Assembly: GCA_021791775.1 (NCBI GenBank)
Contig: JAJYVY010000002.1
Span: forward strand, 1 to 28,720
Direction: 5' to 3'
DNA: 28,720 nt
From: Microcaldota archaeon
Lineage (GTDB): Archaea; Micrarchaeota; Micrarchaeia; Micrarchaeales; Micrarchaeaceae
Shown: in pieces, positions 14,444 to 22,729 of the stretch
How the letters are laid out: each line of letters begins with the position of its first letter
Numbering within the stretch: the first letter of the stretch is position 1
Made by a program: the position numbers and the translations under genes
The notes under the pieces: model-generated
Seen by the model: the letters and a program-made list of their open reading frames with translations, nothing else
The model's database searches: none
Told to the model about the DNA's origin: nothing

Positions 14444-15155
14444 CGCCTATCAGAACATGGCAGTGGACAACGCCCTGATAGACTCGGTAAAGTCTGGCAT
14501 GTCGGCCCCCACAATGAGATTTTACAGATGGAAGCCCAGCGCCGTATCGATAGGAAGCTTCCAGAGCATGCGAGACGAGGTAAACGTAGATAAATGCAAA
14601 GAGCTGGGCGTGTCGTGCGTCAGAAGGCTTACAGGAGGCGGCGCGGTCTACCACGACACCGAAGGAGAAATAACTTACAGCGTCATCGCACCGGAGAAAC
14701 TCTTCCCCAAGAACATAATAGAGAGCTATAAAACTATCTGCGGCTGGATAATAGACGGGCTCTCTTTAGTTGGGGTGCATGCGGAATTCGCACCTATAAA
14801 CGACGTTGTTGTATCTGGGAAAAAGGTCTCGGGGAATGCACAAACGAGGAGGGATGGCGTGCTCCTGCAGCACGGCACTGTGCTGTACAAGACAGACGTG
14901 AGCAAAATGTTCAGCCTCCTTAACGTAAGCAAGGAGAAGATATCCGACAAAGCAATAAAAAGCGTGGAGGAGCGTGTTGCGGGAGTGTCGGCTTATGCGG
15001 ATATCGGCATAGAGCAGCTCTACGAATCCCTGCTGAAAGGCTTCTTGGCAGGCAAGGATTTTGAATTCGACACGCTTACAGAAGAGGAGGCATCCGAAGC
15101 AGACCGGCTCAGCATAGATGTCTATTCTACCGATTCTTGGAACTTCAGCAGATAG
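14409..15155 (+). CDS. lplA: Lipoate-protein ligase A, catalytic subunit
   Basis: A 248-aa protein that activates lipoate (or octanoate) with ATP and moves it to the lipoyl-domain Lys of E2. Seen: RRLTGGGAVYHD at about 72-83 (lipoate-binding loop), EGEITYSVIAP, and NDVVVSGKKVSGNAQTRRDGVLLQHGTVLY with the conserved Lys139 that contacts the lipoyl-adenylate. The open frame extends two codons to TTG 14403, but ATG 14409 fits the family better. The enzyme lacks the C-terminal accessory domain, supplied by lplB in trans. It ends at 15155, touching the lipA stop at 15156 with no spacer. The nearest lipoyl acceptor is the E2 encoded at 9015-10238. Confidence 0.93.
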   Translation: MEWRVIKLEMHDAYQNMAVDNALIDSVKSGMSAPTMRFYRWKPSAVSIGSFQSMRDEVNVDKCKELGVSCVRRLTGGGAVYHDTEGEITYSVIAPEKLFPKNIIESYKTICGWIIDGLSLVGVHAEFAPINDVVVSGKKVSGNAQTRRDGVLLQHGTVLYKTDVSKMFSLLNVSKEKISDKAIKSVEERVAGVSAYADIGIEQLYESLLKGFLAGKDFEFDTLTEEEASEADRLSIDVYSTDSWNFSR

Positions 15156-16034
15156 TTAGTGCCTGCCAACAACCGACGAGATGAAGTGCTCCCCTGCCAT
15201 GTAAGAGCTTCTTACGAAAGGGCCTGCAGCGACATACTTGAACCCCATTTCCAGCCCCCTCTTTTTTAGATAGTCAAACTTATCTGGATGGACGTACTCC
15301 TTCACCTCTGCATAAAAGCCATTTGAAGCGGGCTGCAGGTACTGACCTACGGCAAGAAAATCCACGCCTGCGTCCCTGAGGTCCAGCATCGCAGCCAGTA
15401 TCTCATCTTCCCTTTCTCCTATTCCCAGCATCATTGCGGATTTTGTATACCTTTTTGGATCTATCTCCTTAACGGATTTCAATACCATAAGGGACTGTTC
15501 GTATGATGCTCTCCTGTCCCTGACCGCCGGGCTCAGCCTAGCCACCGTCTCTATGTTGTGGCCTACTACATCCGGCTTGGCCTGCACTATTGTTTTTATG
15601 CAGTCTATGTTCCCAGAAAAATCAGGTATCAGCACTTCCACTATCGCTCCTGATGCCCGCTTTATAGCCGTTATGCATTCGGCGAAATGGGATGCCCCCT
15701 GGTCCGGGAGGTCGTCCCTGCATACCGATGTCACAACAACGTAGTCCAATCCCCATTCCTTTACCGCTGTGGCGAGCTTCTCTGGCTCTTCGTTGTCTAT
15801 CGATATGCCGTGCTGGGCTTTCGATACGGCGCAGAACCTGCACCCGCGTGTGCATTTATCGCCGAGCACCATGAACGTGGCCGTGCCGGAACTCCAGCAT
15901 TCGGTTATGTTGGGGCAGTGCGCCTCTACACAAACCGTATGAATGCCGAGCTCTCTGACCCTCTCCTTTATCTTCGAATACTTTTCTGTAGATGCAGGGC
16001 GTATTGTCAGCCATGACGGTTTTTCAAGTGCCAT
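15156..16034 (-). CDS. lipA: Lipoyl synthase
   Basis: A 292-aa radical-SAM enzyme that inserts two sulfurs into the octanoyl group on E2. Seen: the auxiliary cluster Cys35-x4-Cys40-x5-Cys46 (CVEAHCPNITEC), the radical-SAM triad Cys61-x3-Cys65-x2-Cys68 (CTRGCRFC), and the C-terminal RSSYMAGE whose Ser ligates the auxiliary cluster. Length is typical (about 290-320). It has its own promoter between the aspS stop and its ATG at 16034. No lipB (octanoyltransferase) is in the window. LplA-LplB could attach free octanoate and so supply LipA, or lipB lies elsewhere. Having both lplA/lplB and lipA suggests the cell can scavenge and also make lipoate. Confidence 0.95.
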   Translation of the reverse strand: MALEKPSWLTIRPASTEKYSKIKERVRELGIHTVCVEAHCPNITECWSSGTATFMVLGDKCTRGCRFCAVSKAQHGISIDNEEPEKLATAVKEWGLDYVVVTSVCRDDLPDQGASHFAECITAIKRASGAIVEVLIPDFSGNIDCIKTIVQAKPDVVGHNIETVARLSPAVRDRRASYEQSLMVLKSVKEIDPKRYTKSAMMLGIGEREDEILAAMLDLRDAGVDFLAVGQYLQPASNGFYAEVKEYVHPDKFDYLKKRGLEMGFKYVAAGPFVRSSYMAGEHFISSVVGRH

Positions 16035-16057
16035 ATCTGCTTTACGAAGCCAAACAA

Positions 16058-16066
16058 TATTATCCT
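16058..16066 (-). promoter_or_regulatory. TATA-like box of lipA
   Basis: The minus strand reads GATAATATT in the 39-nt gap between aspS and lipA, centred about 27 nt before ATG 16034, so lipA is likely transcribed on its own as a leaderless mRNA. Confidence 0.45.
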
Positions 16067-16073
16067 TTGCATG

Positions 16074-17390
16074 TCAGGGCACCAGCCTGTCTGGAGCTCT
16101 CGGGAACAGCGCAGTCTCCCTCACATTCTGTATGTTGAGCAGCCTTGCGGTGAGCCTTTCTATGCCTATGCTGAACCCTCCATGCGGAGGTGCGCCGTAC
16201 TTGAAGAATTCGGTGAACCATTTCAGGTCGCTAACATCCATGCCTTTGTCCTTTGCCTGCTCGATTATCTTCTCGTACCTGTGCTCTCTCTGCCCGCCGC
16301 TGCTCAGCTCTAGCCCTTTGTAGATTAGATCAGTGCTTCTCGCCCAGCGGGGCGCATCATCCACCCTCATCACATAGAAGGGTTTTATGGCGTACGGGAA
16401 CCTGTTTACGAAAAAGAAGTCGGAGTTGTGCTTTTCCTTGACGTATCTGGCGAGAGCCTCCTCTCCCTGCCTGTTGTAGTCCTCCTCCCCCCTTTTCGGA
16501 TGGAAGCCCAGCTCCTCCAATATGTCGTATATCTTGGGGAATTCCAGCACGGGAAACGGCGGCTTCGGGGTCTCTAGATCGACGCCGAGGGTCTTCAGCT
16601 CCTCCTTGCATTCTTCCGCAACCGTCTTGACGGCATGCGTGATGAGGTTTTCCTCCACTTCCATCACGTCCCTCTCATCATCTATAAAGGACATTTCGGC
16701 GGCGCAGGTCCTGTGCTCCGTCAAGTGAGCTGGCGTATTGCTGGCTTCGGCCCTCCAGCTCGGGCCAATCTCGTATATTTTTTCAAAGCCGGCAAGCATG
16801 AGGAGCTGCCTGTGGAGCTGCGGGTCTTGCCTTAGATAGGCGTTCTTACCGAAATGGCTGAACGAGAACACCTCTGATCCACCCTCCTGAGATACCCCCA
16901 ACACGCTCGGAGTGAACGTCTGCATGAACCTTTTCGAGTAGAGGTATTTCTGCATGCCCTCGAGCAGCTTCGATTGTACCAGGAATATCGCCATCTGCCT
17001 TGGGCTCCTGAGGTCTAGCGCCCGCCAGTCCAGCCTTTTGTCCATACCTGTCTCGTATATCCCTTCTATGTCGATTGGGGCTGGACCATGCGGTTTGCTC
17101 ACAATCTCTATTCTCTCTGGTATGATCTCCATTCCGGAGGCGGCCTTTATCTCCGCCGGAACCACCCCTTCTACAATCACAAAATAGTTGGGCATCAGTT
17201 CTTCCGCGGTCTTTAATATCTTTGGGTCGGCTTTTCCCTTTAGAACGGTAAGCTGCACAATGCCCGTTATGTCACGCATCCAGATGAACCTCGCGCTCTT
17301 GAGGTCATTGATTCTGCTCACCCTTCCGCCTATCTTCACTTTGCTTCCTGGCATCCTGGGTATGTCTCTGATGTAGTCTATCTTCTTCAT
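16074..17390 (-). CDS. aspS: Aspartyl-tRNA synthetase, archaeal type
   Basis: A 438-aa class II synthetase: N-terminal OB-fold anticodon domain (SKVKIGGRVSRINDL...FIWMRDITGIVQLTVLKGK), then the catalytic core with GGSEVFSFSHF, QDPQLHRQLLM, motif 2 IGPSWRAEASNTPAHLTEH (Arg213) and motif 3 PPHGGFSIGIERLTARLL. The frame stays open to 17441, but ATG 17390 is chosen. A TATA box at 17423-17432 predicts a transcript start near 17402, inside the longer form, and the alignable protein begins there. By eye-alignment with Thermococcus AspRS, two residues linked to strict tRNA-Asp recognition (Trp26, Lys85) are Ser25 and Ala84 here. This fits, but does not prove, a non-discriminating enzyme that also charges tRNA-Asn for the neighbouring GatCAB. 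Confidence 0.94.
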   Translation of the reverse strand: MKKIDYIRDIPRMPGSKVKIGGRVSRINDLKSARFIWMRDITGIVQLTVLKGKADPKILKTAEELMPNYFVIVEGVVPAEIKAASGMEIIPERIEIVSKPHGPAPIDIEGIYETGMDKRLDWRALDLRSPRQMAIFLVQSKLLEGMQKYLYSKRFMQTFTPSVLGVSQEGGSEVFSFSHFGKNAYLRQDPQLHRQLLMLAGFEKIYEIGPSWRAEASNTPAHLTEHRTCAAEMSFIDDERDVMEVEENLITHAVKTVAEECKEELKTLGVDLETPKPPFPVLEFPKIYDILEELGFHPKRGEEDYNRQGEEALARYVKEKHNSDFFFVNRFPYAIKPFYVMRVDDAPRWARSTDLIYKGLELSSGGQREHRYEKIIEQAKDKGMDVSDLKWFTEFFKYGAPPHGGFSIGIERLTARLLNIQNVRETALFPRAPDRLVP

Positions 17391-17422
17391 CGCATCCTTA
17401 CTCTTGATTTGCACAACCAGAT

Positions 17423-17432
17423 TTTTATAAAC
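17423..17432. promoter_or_regulatory. TATA box shared by aspS and gatCAB
   Basis: TTTTTATAAA/C is a good TATA box on both strands. Rightwards it predicts a start at 17452-17453, the gatC ATG. Leftwards it predicts a start near 17402, 12 nt before the aspS ATG at 17390. The 62-nt gap holds no other obvious box. Confidence 0.6.
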
Positions 17433-17452
17433 TTGCGTCACAATGCTAAAGC

Positions 17453-17722
17453 ATGGAAGAGAAGGAATTCGAGCGGCTCCTCAAAATTGCGAGGCTAAAG
17501 CTTAGCGAACGCGAAGCTGCGAGGATAAAGAAGGACATAGACGAGGTGGTACGCTACTTCGACAAAATAACCAGATTTGATGCGAGTGACGAGCCCGCCT
17601 ATCAACCTATACACGTACCGACCAAATTCAGGAAAGACCGCGTTAGCAGATTCGATGATGTGGAGATGCTGAAGAGCGGATCTAAGTTGCACAACGGGTA
17701 CATTGTCGGGCCGAAGCTATAG
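17453..17722 (+). CDS. gatC: Asp/Glu-tRNA amidotransferase subunit C
   Basis: An 89-aa protein with the GatC pattern: FERLLKIARLKLSEREAARIKKDIDEVVRYFDKI at the N-terminus, then an extended Pro-containing arm (EPAYQPIHVPTKFRKDRVSRFDD) that wraps around GatA and GatB and stabilises the complex. It starts at ATG 17453, which the shared TATA box places at the very 5' end of the mRNA. It is the first gene of gatC-gatA-gatB, with 7 nt to gatA. Confidence 0.9.
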   Translation: MEEKEFERLLKIARLKLSEREAARIKKDIDEVVRYFDKITRFDASDEPAYQPIHVPTKFRKDRVSRFDDVEMLKSGSKLHNGYIVGPKL

Positions 17723-17729
17723 GTGTTTT

Positions 17730-19088
17730 ATGCCGAGTTATATAAAGGAATTCTTGAAAGCGGAGAAGCCAGAGGGCTACTATGAAGCCTTGGTGGAAAG
17801 CCTTCACAAAGCCAACAGGGAATACAACGCCTTCAACGTAATTGATGAAAATGTAGGTCAATCGGGAAACGCCATGCCGTTCAGCACGAAAAGCAACATC
17901 TGCGTCAAAGGAGTAGAAACTACGGCTGGCTCAAAGATGCTGAAGGGCTACATTCCACCGTTCAATGCCACTGTGGTTGAGAGGCTCCTTGACAGCGGCA
18001 GATTCGCCTTCATAGGCGAAACAAACATGGACGAATTCGGCTTCGGCACGTTCGGAGTAAACGCAGCGTTGCCAGCAAGAAACGCATTCGATAAGAATTA
18101 CGTCGCCGGCGGCTCGAGCAGCGGAGCGGCAGTGGCGACTGCGATGCTGAAATACCATGTCGCCCTTGCAGTTTCTACCGGCGGGTCCATCTCCGCACCA
18201 GCAGCGCTCAATGGCGTTGTCGGTTTTACTCCTACATATGGCACTGTGTCAAGATACGGCTTGATAGACTATGCAAATTCGCTTGACAAAATAGGAGTGA
18301 TGGCAAGGAATAGCGACGATGCGCGGATTGTTTTCGATGCGATGAGAGGCGGAGATGGGAAAGACCTTACTTGCGCGGTAGGAAACATAGGCAGCAAAAA
18401 GAAGAAGAAACTTTTCGTGATAGAGGAGCTTGACAGGTATGCCGACAAAACGGTAAGAGCCAATTTCAGCGGGCTTCTGGACAGATTGAGCGCCAAATAC
18501 GACATAGAGACGAGGAACATCGGCGCCCTTGATGTTGCAGTTGAGGCGTACTACATTTTGGCTATGGCTGAAGCATCAACAAACCTCGCAAGGTACGATG
18601 GGTACAAGTATGGCTTGCAGCTGAAGGATCTCGCCACACGGTATAACGAGTTCTTTACCGAAGCGCGGGCAAACTTTGGGGAGGAGGCGAAAAGGAGGAT
18701 ACTACTCGGCACATTCATAAGAAGCGAGAGCGTGAAGGCGAAGTACTACACAAAGGCTGCAAGGATCAGAGCCATTATAATAAAGAGGATGGGCGAGCTC
18801 CTGAAGGAGGGGTTTATAGTGTCACCGGCTTTCCCGATGCAGACGCCCAAAATCTCGGAGGTGGAGAGGCTTACGCCAGTCCAGACCTATGCAACGGACA
18901 TATTTACTGTGCCGCCGAACCTGGGCGGCTTCCCTCACATAACATTTCCGTACCACTATCAGGATGGCATGCCTATGGGCGCGCAGATTATTGGGGAGCA
19001 TGCGAATGACTATGCATTGATAGATTTCGTCGGGGAATGGGAGGGGGAATTCGATTACAGATATAAACATAATATAGGGAGCTTATGA
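17730..19088 (+). CDS. gatA: Asp/Glu-tRNA amidotransferase subunit A (glutaminase)
   Basis: A 452-aa amidase-signature protein that hydrolyses glutamine and sends ammonia to GatB. Triad: Lys54 (FSTKSNIC), the cis-Ser in AGGSSSGAAVATAML, and nucleophile Ser153 in STGGSISAPAALNGVVGFTPTYG. The nucleophile loop normally reads S-D-T-G-G-S-I-R-x-P-A; here Asp is Ser and Arg is Ser, an odd change in an otherwise well-kept active site. The substrate strand SRYGLIDYANSLDKIGVMARN is intact. The open frame starts at 17703 inside gatC, but ATG 17730 after the gatC stop is the likely start. Its stop overlaps the gatB ATG by 4 nt (ATGA), coupling the two. Confidence 0.93.
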   Translation: MPSYIKEFLKAEKPEGYYEALVESLHKANREYNAFNVIDENVGQSGNAMPFSTKSNICVKGVETTAGSKMLKGYIPPFNATVVERLLDSGRFAFIGETNMDEFGFGTFGVNAALPARNAFDKNYVAGGSSSGAAVATAMLKYHVALAVSTGGSISAPAALNGVVGFTPTYGTVSRYGLIDYANSLDKIGVMARNSDDARIVFDAMRGGDGKDLTCAVGNIGSKKKKKLFVIEELDRYADKTVRANFSGLLDRLSAKYDIETRNIGALDVAVEAYYILAMAEASTNLARYDGYKYGLQLKDLATRYNEFFTEARANFGEEAKRRILLGTFIRSESVKAKYYTKAARIRAIIIKRMGELLKEGFIVSPAFPMQTPKISEVERLTPVQTYATDIFTVPPNLGGFPHITFPYHYQDGMPMGAQIIGEHANDYALIDFVGEWEGEFDYRYKHNIGSL

Positions 19089-20374
19089 AGATCGGGCTTG
19101 AGGTCCATGTTGCATTGCCGACAAAATCGAAGCTGTTCTGCCCGTGCAGCCTTGATGACGCTGAGCCGAATACCAACATATGCCCGATATGCATGGGTTT
19201 CCCCGGCTCTAAGCCAATGCTGAACGAGGCAGCTGTAGAATCTGCATTGAGCATAGCCAATGCATTGCATTGCAGGATAAACAACAGTATGTCGTTCGTA
19301 AGGAAGGTCTACTTCTATCCCGACCTCCCAAAATGCTATCAGATAACGCAGATGGACGGCGCGATAGGTTCGGGGGGTTATCTGGACATCGATGAGAAAA
19401 AGGTAATGATAAGGAGGGTGCAGGTGGAGGAGGACCCAGCCCAGATTGTGAGAGAGGGGCTTCTGACGCTTCTGGATTTCAACAGATCTGGAACGCCGCT
19501 GGTGGAAATCGTGACAGAACCCGACATAGCAAGTGAGGAGGAGCTCAGGGCTTTCATAGCAAACCTGAGGAGCATTCTTTACTACATAGGAGTAGACATC
19601 AACAAGGAAATAAAGGCAGACCTTAACGTGTCGTGCGCAGAGACTAGAGTCGAGGTGAAAAACGTAACAGGAATAAAGAGCCTAATAGCCGCGCTGCGGT
19701 ATGAAGTTGCAAGGCAGAATGCGCTGGTGAAGGCTGGAAAGGAGATAGCGCGGGAGACGCGAGGATACAACGAAAAAAAGAGGATTACGGAATCCCTTAG
19801 GGAGAAGGAAACCGAGGACGAATACGGGTATATGTATGAGCCGGATTTGACTGTTTTTAACATATCGGGAATGCGCTATGTGCCACCTGTATACGTAAGC
19901 AAAATCGCAGAGGAGCTTGCAAAGGGCTCTGACATGAGCCCGAAGACGATAAAAGAGATGACAATGCTTGATAGGAATTCATTGGAGCTGATAACGAAAT
20001 TGAAGGGAAAATACAAGATGAGGAGCATAATACATGCAATACAACGCTATAAGAAGTACAATGAGGATGAACCGCGGCAGGATACCATAGAAAAGATGAT
20101 TTCGTTGATCGATGCAGGTAAGCTCCTTGCAGGGGACGCGGTTCACGCCATAAAAGCCGGCAGGAGCGTCAGCATCGAATACGCGCGGCTTAACGGCCCT
20201 GAGATTGACAGAGTCATACTGGAATTCTTGAAGGCAAATCCGCATGTGCTCTCGGAGTACAAGAAAAGGAGTAAGACTGCGAATCTGATTATAGACAAGA
20301 TAGCGAAAGCACACGGGCTGCACCCAAAGGAGGTCGCGGAGCGTCTGGCTTTAATCTTGAAAAGGCATAAATAA
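19085..20374 (+). CDS. gatB: Asp/Glu-tRNA amidotransferase subunit B
   Basis: A 429-aa protein that phosphorylates and amidates the misacylated Asp- or Glu-tRNA. Seen: IGLEVHVALPTKSKLFCPCS at the N-terminus, a zinc-binding set Cys19, Cys21, Cys33, Cys36 (FCPC ... ICPICMGFPG), VRKVYFYPDLPKCYQITQMD, IQVEEDPAQ-like RRVQVEEDPAQIV, FNRSGTPLVEIVTEPD and IKADLNVSC. The C-terminal part is the tRNA-binding YqeY-like tail (about 370-429). It is shorter than most bacterial GatB (about 475). The start is ATG 19085, overlapping the gatA stop. Its stop codon overlaps the TATA box of asnS. Confidence 0.94.
   Translation: MKIGLEVHVALPTKSKLFCPCSLDDAEPNTNICPICMGFPGSKPMLNEAAVESALSIANALHCRINNSMSFVRKVYFYPDLPKCYQITQMDGAIGSGGYLDIDEKKVMIRRVQVEEDPAQIVREGLLTLLDFNRSGTPLVEIVTEPDIASEEELRAFIANLRSILYYIGVDINKEIKADLNVSCAETRVEVKNVTGIKSLIAALRYEVARQNALVKAGKEIARETRGYNEKKRITESLREKETEDEYGYMYEPDLTVFNISGMRYVPPVYVSKIAEELAKGSDMSPKTIKEMTMLDRNSLELITKLKGKYKMRSIIHAIQRYKKYNEDEPRQDTIEKMISLIDAGKLLAGDAVHAIKAGRSVSIEYARLNGPEIDRVILEFLKANPHVLSEYKKRSKTANLIIDKIAKAHGLHPKEVAERLALILKRHK
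20366..20374 (+). promoter_or_regulatory. TATA box of asnS, inside the end of gatB
   Basis: CATAAATAA covers the last two codons and stop of gatB. Its centre lies 34 nt before ATG 20405, predicting a start near 20396. Confidence 0.5.
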
Positions 20375-20404
20375 AAGCTTTGATTGAGCTATCCGTATGG
20401 TATT

Positions 20405-21724
20405 ATGAAAGCGGATGCGAAGGCAGTGCCGATAGGCATGGCCGTTTCTAATGTAGGCAAGAGCATAACCATACGCGGATGGATATACAGGAAAAGGAGC
20501 AGCGGAGGGAAGATCTTCGCAGTTGTCAGGGACGTTTCTGGAACCGTGCAGTGTGTCGTGGACAAGGCAAAGATAGCAGAAAAGGAGTGGACGGAAATAG
20601 ATGCGGCCTATCTCGAATCGAGTGTCATAATCAAGGGGGTTCCGAAGAAGGACGAGCGCGCCCCGGGAGGGATTGAGCTGGAGGTCGAGAAGGTTTCTGT
20701 AGTGCACATCGGCGAGCAGTTCCCGATAACTGAATACCAGAGCCCTGAATTCCTTCTTGATGTAAGGCACCTATGGCTAAGAAGCCAAAGGATGATAAGC
20801 GTAATGAAGGCCAGGGCCAACATATTCAGATACGCGAGAAATTTCCTTGACAGAAATGGCTTTTTTGAGATTTCCGCGCCGCTTATTACCGTGGCTGGAG
20901 GAGAGACCGGGTCGAACCTTTTCGAAGTAGACTACTTTGGGCAGAAGGCATTCCTGACAGAATCATCACAGCTCTATGCAGAGGCTATGGTGCCGGCTCT
21001 TGAGAAGGTATATTCGCTCGCGCCGTCATACAGGGCGGAGAAGTCGCGCACCACGAAGCACCTTGCGGAGTACTGGCACCTCGAGCCGGAGATGGCATAC
21101 TTCGATAGCAAGAAGAACATGAAGCTGCAGGAGAAGCTGGTCAGCCACATAGCCGCCAGCCTAGCGAAGGAGAATGAGGAGCTGCTCAAGTATTTTGAAA
21201 TAAGCAAGGATGCGCTTCTGAAAATCAGGCCGCCATTCAAGAGGCTCAGCTACGAGAAGGCGCTGCAGCTCCTTAACGAGAAAGGCTCTGCAAAGAAATG
21301 GGGCGATGATTTCGGAGTAGATGAGGAGAGGCTGCTCACTGAGGACGAATCCGCCCCGATATTCGTCTACAATTGGCCGAAGGAGATCAAACCTTTCTAC
21401 ATGCCCATAAATCCGAAGGACCCGCGGACTGTGCTTTGCGATGACATGCTCGCCCCAAAGGGGCATGGAGAGATAATAGGCGGCAGCGAGAGGACCTGGA
21501 AGCTGGATGAGCTGACAGCGAGGATGGAGGAGGTAGAGCAAATACAGAAAATAAAATTTGACAAAGAGAAATATGCGTGGTGGATAGATCTGAGGAGGTA
21601 TGGATCTGTGCCGCACTCTGGCTTCGGAATGGGCATGGAGCGGCTGATAAAATGGCTGCTGAATCTGGAGCACATAAGGGATGCGATACCATTCCCCAGG
21701 TTGATTAATAGACTGACACCTTAA
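20405..21724 (+). CDS. asnS: Asparaginyl-tRNA synthetase
   Basis: A 439-aa class II synthetase. The N-terminal OB-fold (KSITIRGWIYRKRSSGGKIFAVVRDVSGTVQCVV) shows it is a true synthetase and not the anticodon-domain-less asparagine synthetase relative. Catalytic core: GGETGSNLFEVDYFGQKAFLTESSQLY, motif 2 APSYRAEKSRTTKHLAEYWHLEPEMAY, the AsnRS-type segment PFYMPINPKDPRTVLCDDML, HGEIIGGSERTW, and motif 3 PHSGFGMGMERLIKWLLNLEHIRDAIPFPR. The open frame starts at TTG 20384; ATG 20405 is preferred from its promoter and homologue length. It lies 30 nt after gatB with its own TATA box. Together with aspS-gatCAB it gives two possible routes to Asn-tRNA. Confidence 0.94.
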   Translation: MKADAKAVPIGMAVSNVGKSITIRGWIYRKRSSGGKIFAVVRDVSGTVQCVVDKAKIAEKEWTEIDAAYLESSVIIKGVPKKDERAPGGIELEVEKVSVVHIGEQFPITEYQSPEFLLDVRHLWLRSQRMISVMKARANIFRYARNFLDRNGFFEISAPLITVAGGETGSNLFEVDYFGQKAFLTESSQLYAEAMVPALEKVYSLAPSYRAEKSRTTKHLAEYWHLEPEMAYFDSKKNMKLQEKLVSHIAASLAKENEELLKYFEISKDALLKIRPPFKRLSYEKALQLLNEKGSAKKWGDDFGVDEERLLTEDESAPIFVYNWPKEIKPFYMPINPKDPRTVLCDDMLAPKGHGEIIGGSERTWKLDELTARMEEVEQIQKIKFDKEKYAWWIDLRRYGSVPHSGFGMGMERLIKWLLNLEHIRDAIPFPRLINRLTP

Positions 21725-21730
21725 AAATGC

Positions 21731-22034
21731 GGAATCCGCCTACATGGCATTGTGCATAGGGGAGGTGATCCTGCTATTCGGCTCGGTTTACCTAATCAAT
21801 TTGCTGCCAACAGTTTATGGCATAGGGCTGGGACCACCGTGCAAAGCCTTTCAGACAAAGCCAGATAGCTGGCCACTTGGTGCGTGCCATCCGTTTTTAT
21901 AGGCGTTTAGCCTGCCTAAGAGGGGCAATCATGCCACAAAGATGAATTACAGGTATGCCGACAGGAGATTCTCAGAGCTCATGAGCAGGGCTATGAAGCT
22001 CGAAAACTATCTGGTAGAAAAGGACAGGAGATAG
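21731..22034 (+). pseudogene. Decayed copy of the four-helix membrane-protein gene (compare 22744-23754)
   Basis: Bases about 21740-21865 align with 22770-22905 of the intact gene: both carry TTGTGCATAGGGG near the start and the exact run ACAGTTTATGGCATAGG, with many substitutions and some small indels between. Bases about 21945-22034 align with its 3' end: both have GACAGG, then (A/G)AAGCT(C/A)GA(A/G)AACTAT, and a shared stop (22032-22034 versus 23752-23754). The middle, more than 700 nt, is deleted and replaced by about 80 nt of unrelated sequence including a TATA-like TTTTTATA. No open frame spans it. It is the first A-copy of a tandem duplication, right after asnS. Confidence 0.75.
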
Positions 22035-22534
22035 GGGCCAAGTTTGGCATGTATCTCTTCGGGCACTGGATCCCATAGCTTCGTGCCCATTTTATCCTGT
22101 ATCTCTGCGAGTATACTTTCCGCCATATCTCCGGTTTTCTTAGCCGTATAATGCCCTTCAACGCCAAAGTAGAGGGTGATAGCTACAAATGGGCTTGCGG
22201 CAATTGCGAAAAGGGGGTTGGGGTGCTTAGCTATCTCAAGTACTGCAAGTGTAGAGCCAATCGCGCCCAATATACACGTGTCTCTGGATATTACCTCCTT
22301 CCTTTGTAATTTTTCAAATTTATGCAGGTCGGAACGCATTAGATCCAATACTTGAATTCCTTCAGGCCTGGCTAAATTCGCTAACCAAAGGTCATGCATT
22401 GCTGCGTCACGGTTGAAGTTGCTTCTATTGTGCAGCGTGCATATATCCAAGGCAATGCTTATCACATCACTTGCAATAGGAATTAGCGTTGCAGAGTCGT
22501 CCTTTTGCATTTGCATTGCAGTTTTGCCAGCCAT
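22007..22534 (-). CDS. Small membrane protein, unknown function (intact B-copy of duplicated unit)
   Basis: A 175-aa protein. The first 75 residues are soluble and helical (KDDSATLIPIASDVISIALD, PEGIQVLDLMRSDLHKFEKLQRKE). A hydrophobic hairpin follows (CILGAIGSTLAVLEIAKHPNPLFAIAASPFVAITLYFGVEGHY, in two helices split by KHPNP) and then a charged C-terminus. The frame is open back to 22723, but ATG 22534 is chosen. A TATA box (ATATATATAT, 22561-22570) lies 32 nt upstream on this strand, and the extra 63 residues look non-coding. Its 3' end overlaps the decayed membrane-protein copy by 28 nt. A truncated relative lies at 23776-24030. No known family recognised. Confidence 0.6.
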   Translation of the reverse strand: MAGKTAMQMQKDDSATLIPIASDVISIALDICTLHNRSNFNRDAAMHDLWLANLARPEGIQVLDLMRSDLHKFEKLQRKEVISRDTCILGAIGSTLAVLEIAKHPNPLFAIAASPFVAITLYFGVEGHYTAKKTGDMAESILAEIQDKMGTKLWDPVPEEIHAKLGPYLLSFSTR

Positions 22535-22560
22535 TTTGTCACGGTTAGCTCTCTTTTTCC

Positions 22561-22570
22561 ATATATATAT
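22561..22570 (-). promoter_or_regulatory. TATA box of the small membrane-protein gene
   Basis: An alternating ATATATATAT lies about 32 nt before ATG 22534. It predicts a start near 22541 and sets the start codon downstream of the longest open frame. Confidence 0.45.
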
Positions 22571-22729
22571 TCTTTTCGGACGCAAAATCCTTGTCCAGAA
22601 AGTCGCTTTTTTGTCCGAGAAGTAGCACTTTGAGGAGGGTTTATAGACAAAGCCGTTGATGCCATAAGCAATAAAAGTTAAAAGCTTGAACGTGAAAGCA
22701 TACAGAAGTTTCATCTTCTGCATATGGGC

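Noticed and set aside
17391..17441. N-terminal extension of AspRS
   Set aside because: It contains the TATA box that predicts a start near 17402; homologues begin at the chosen ATG.
22535..22723. 63-residue N-terminal extension of the small membrane protein
   Set aside because: A TATA box lies inside it at the right distance from ATG 22534, and the extension has basic low-information sequence.
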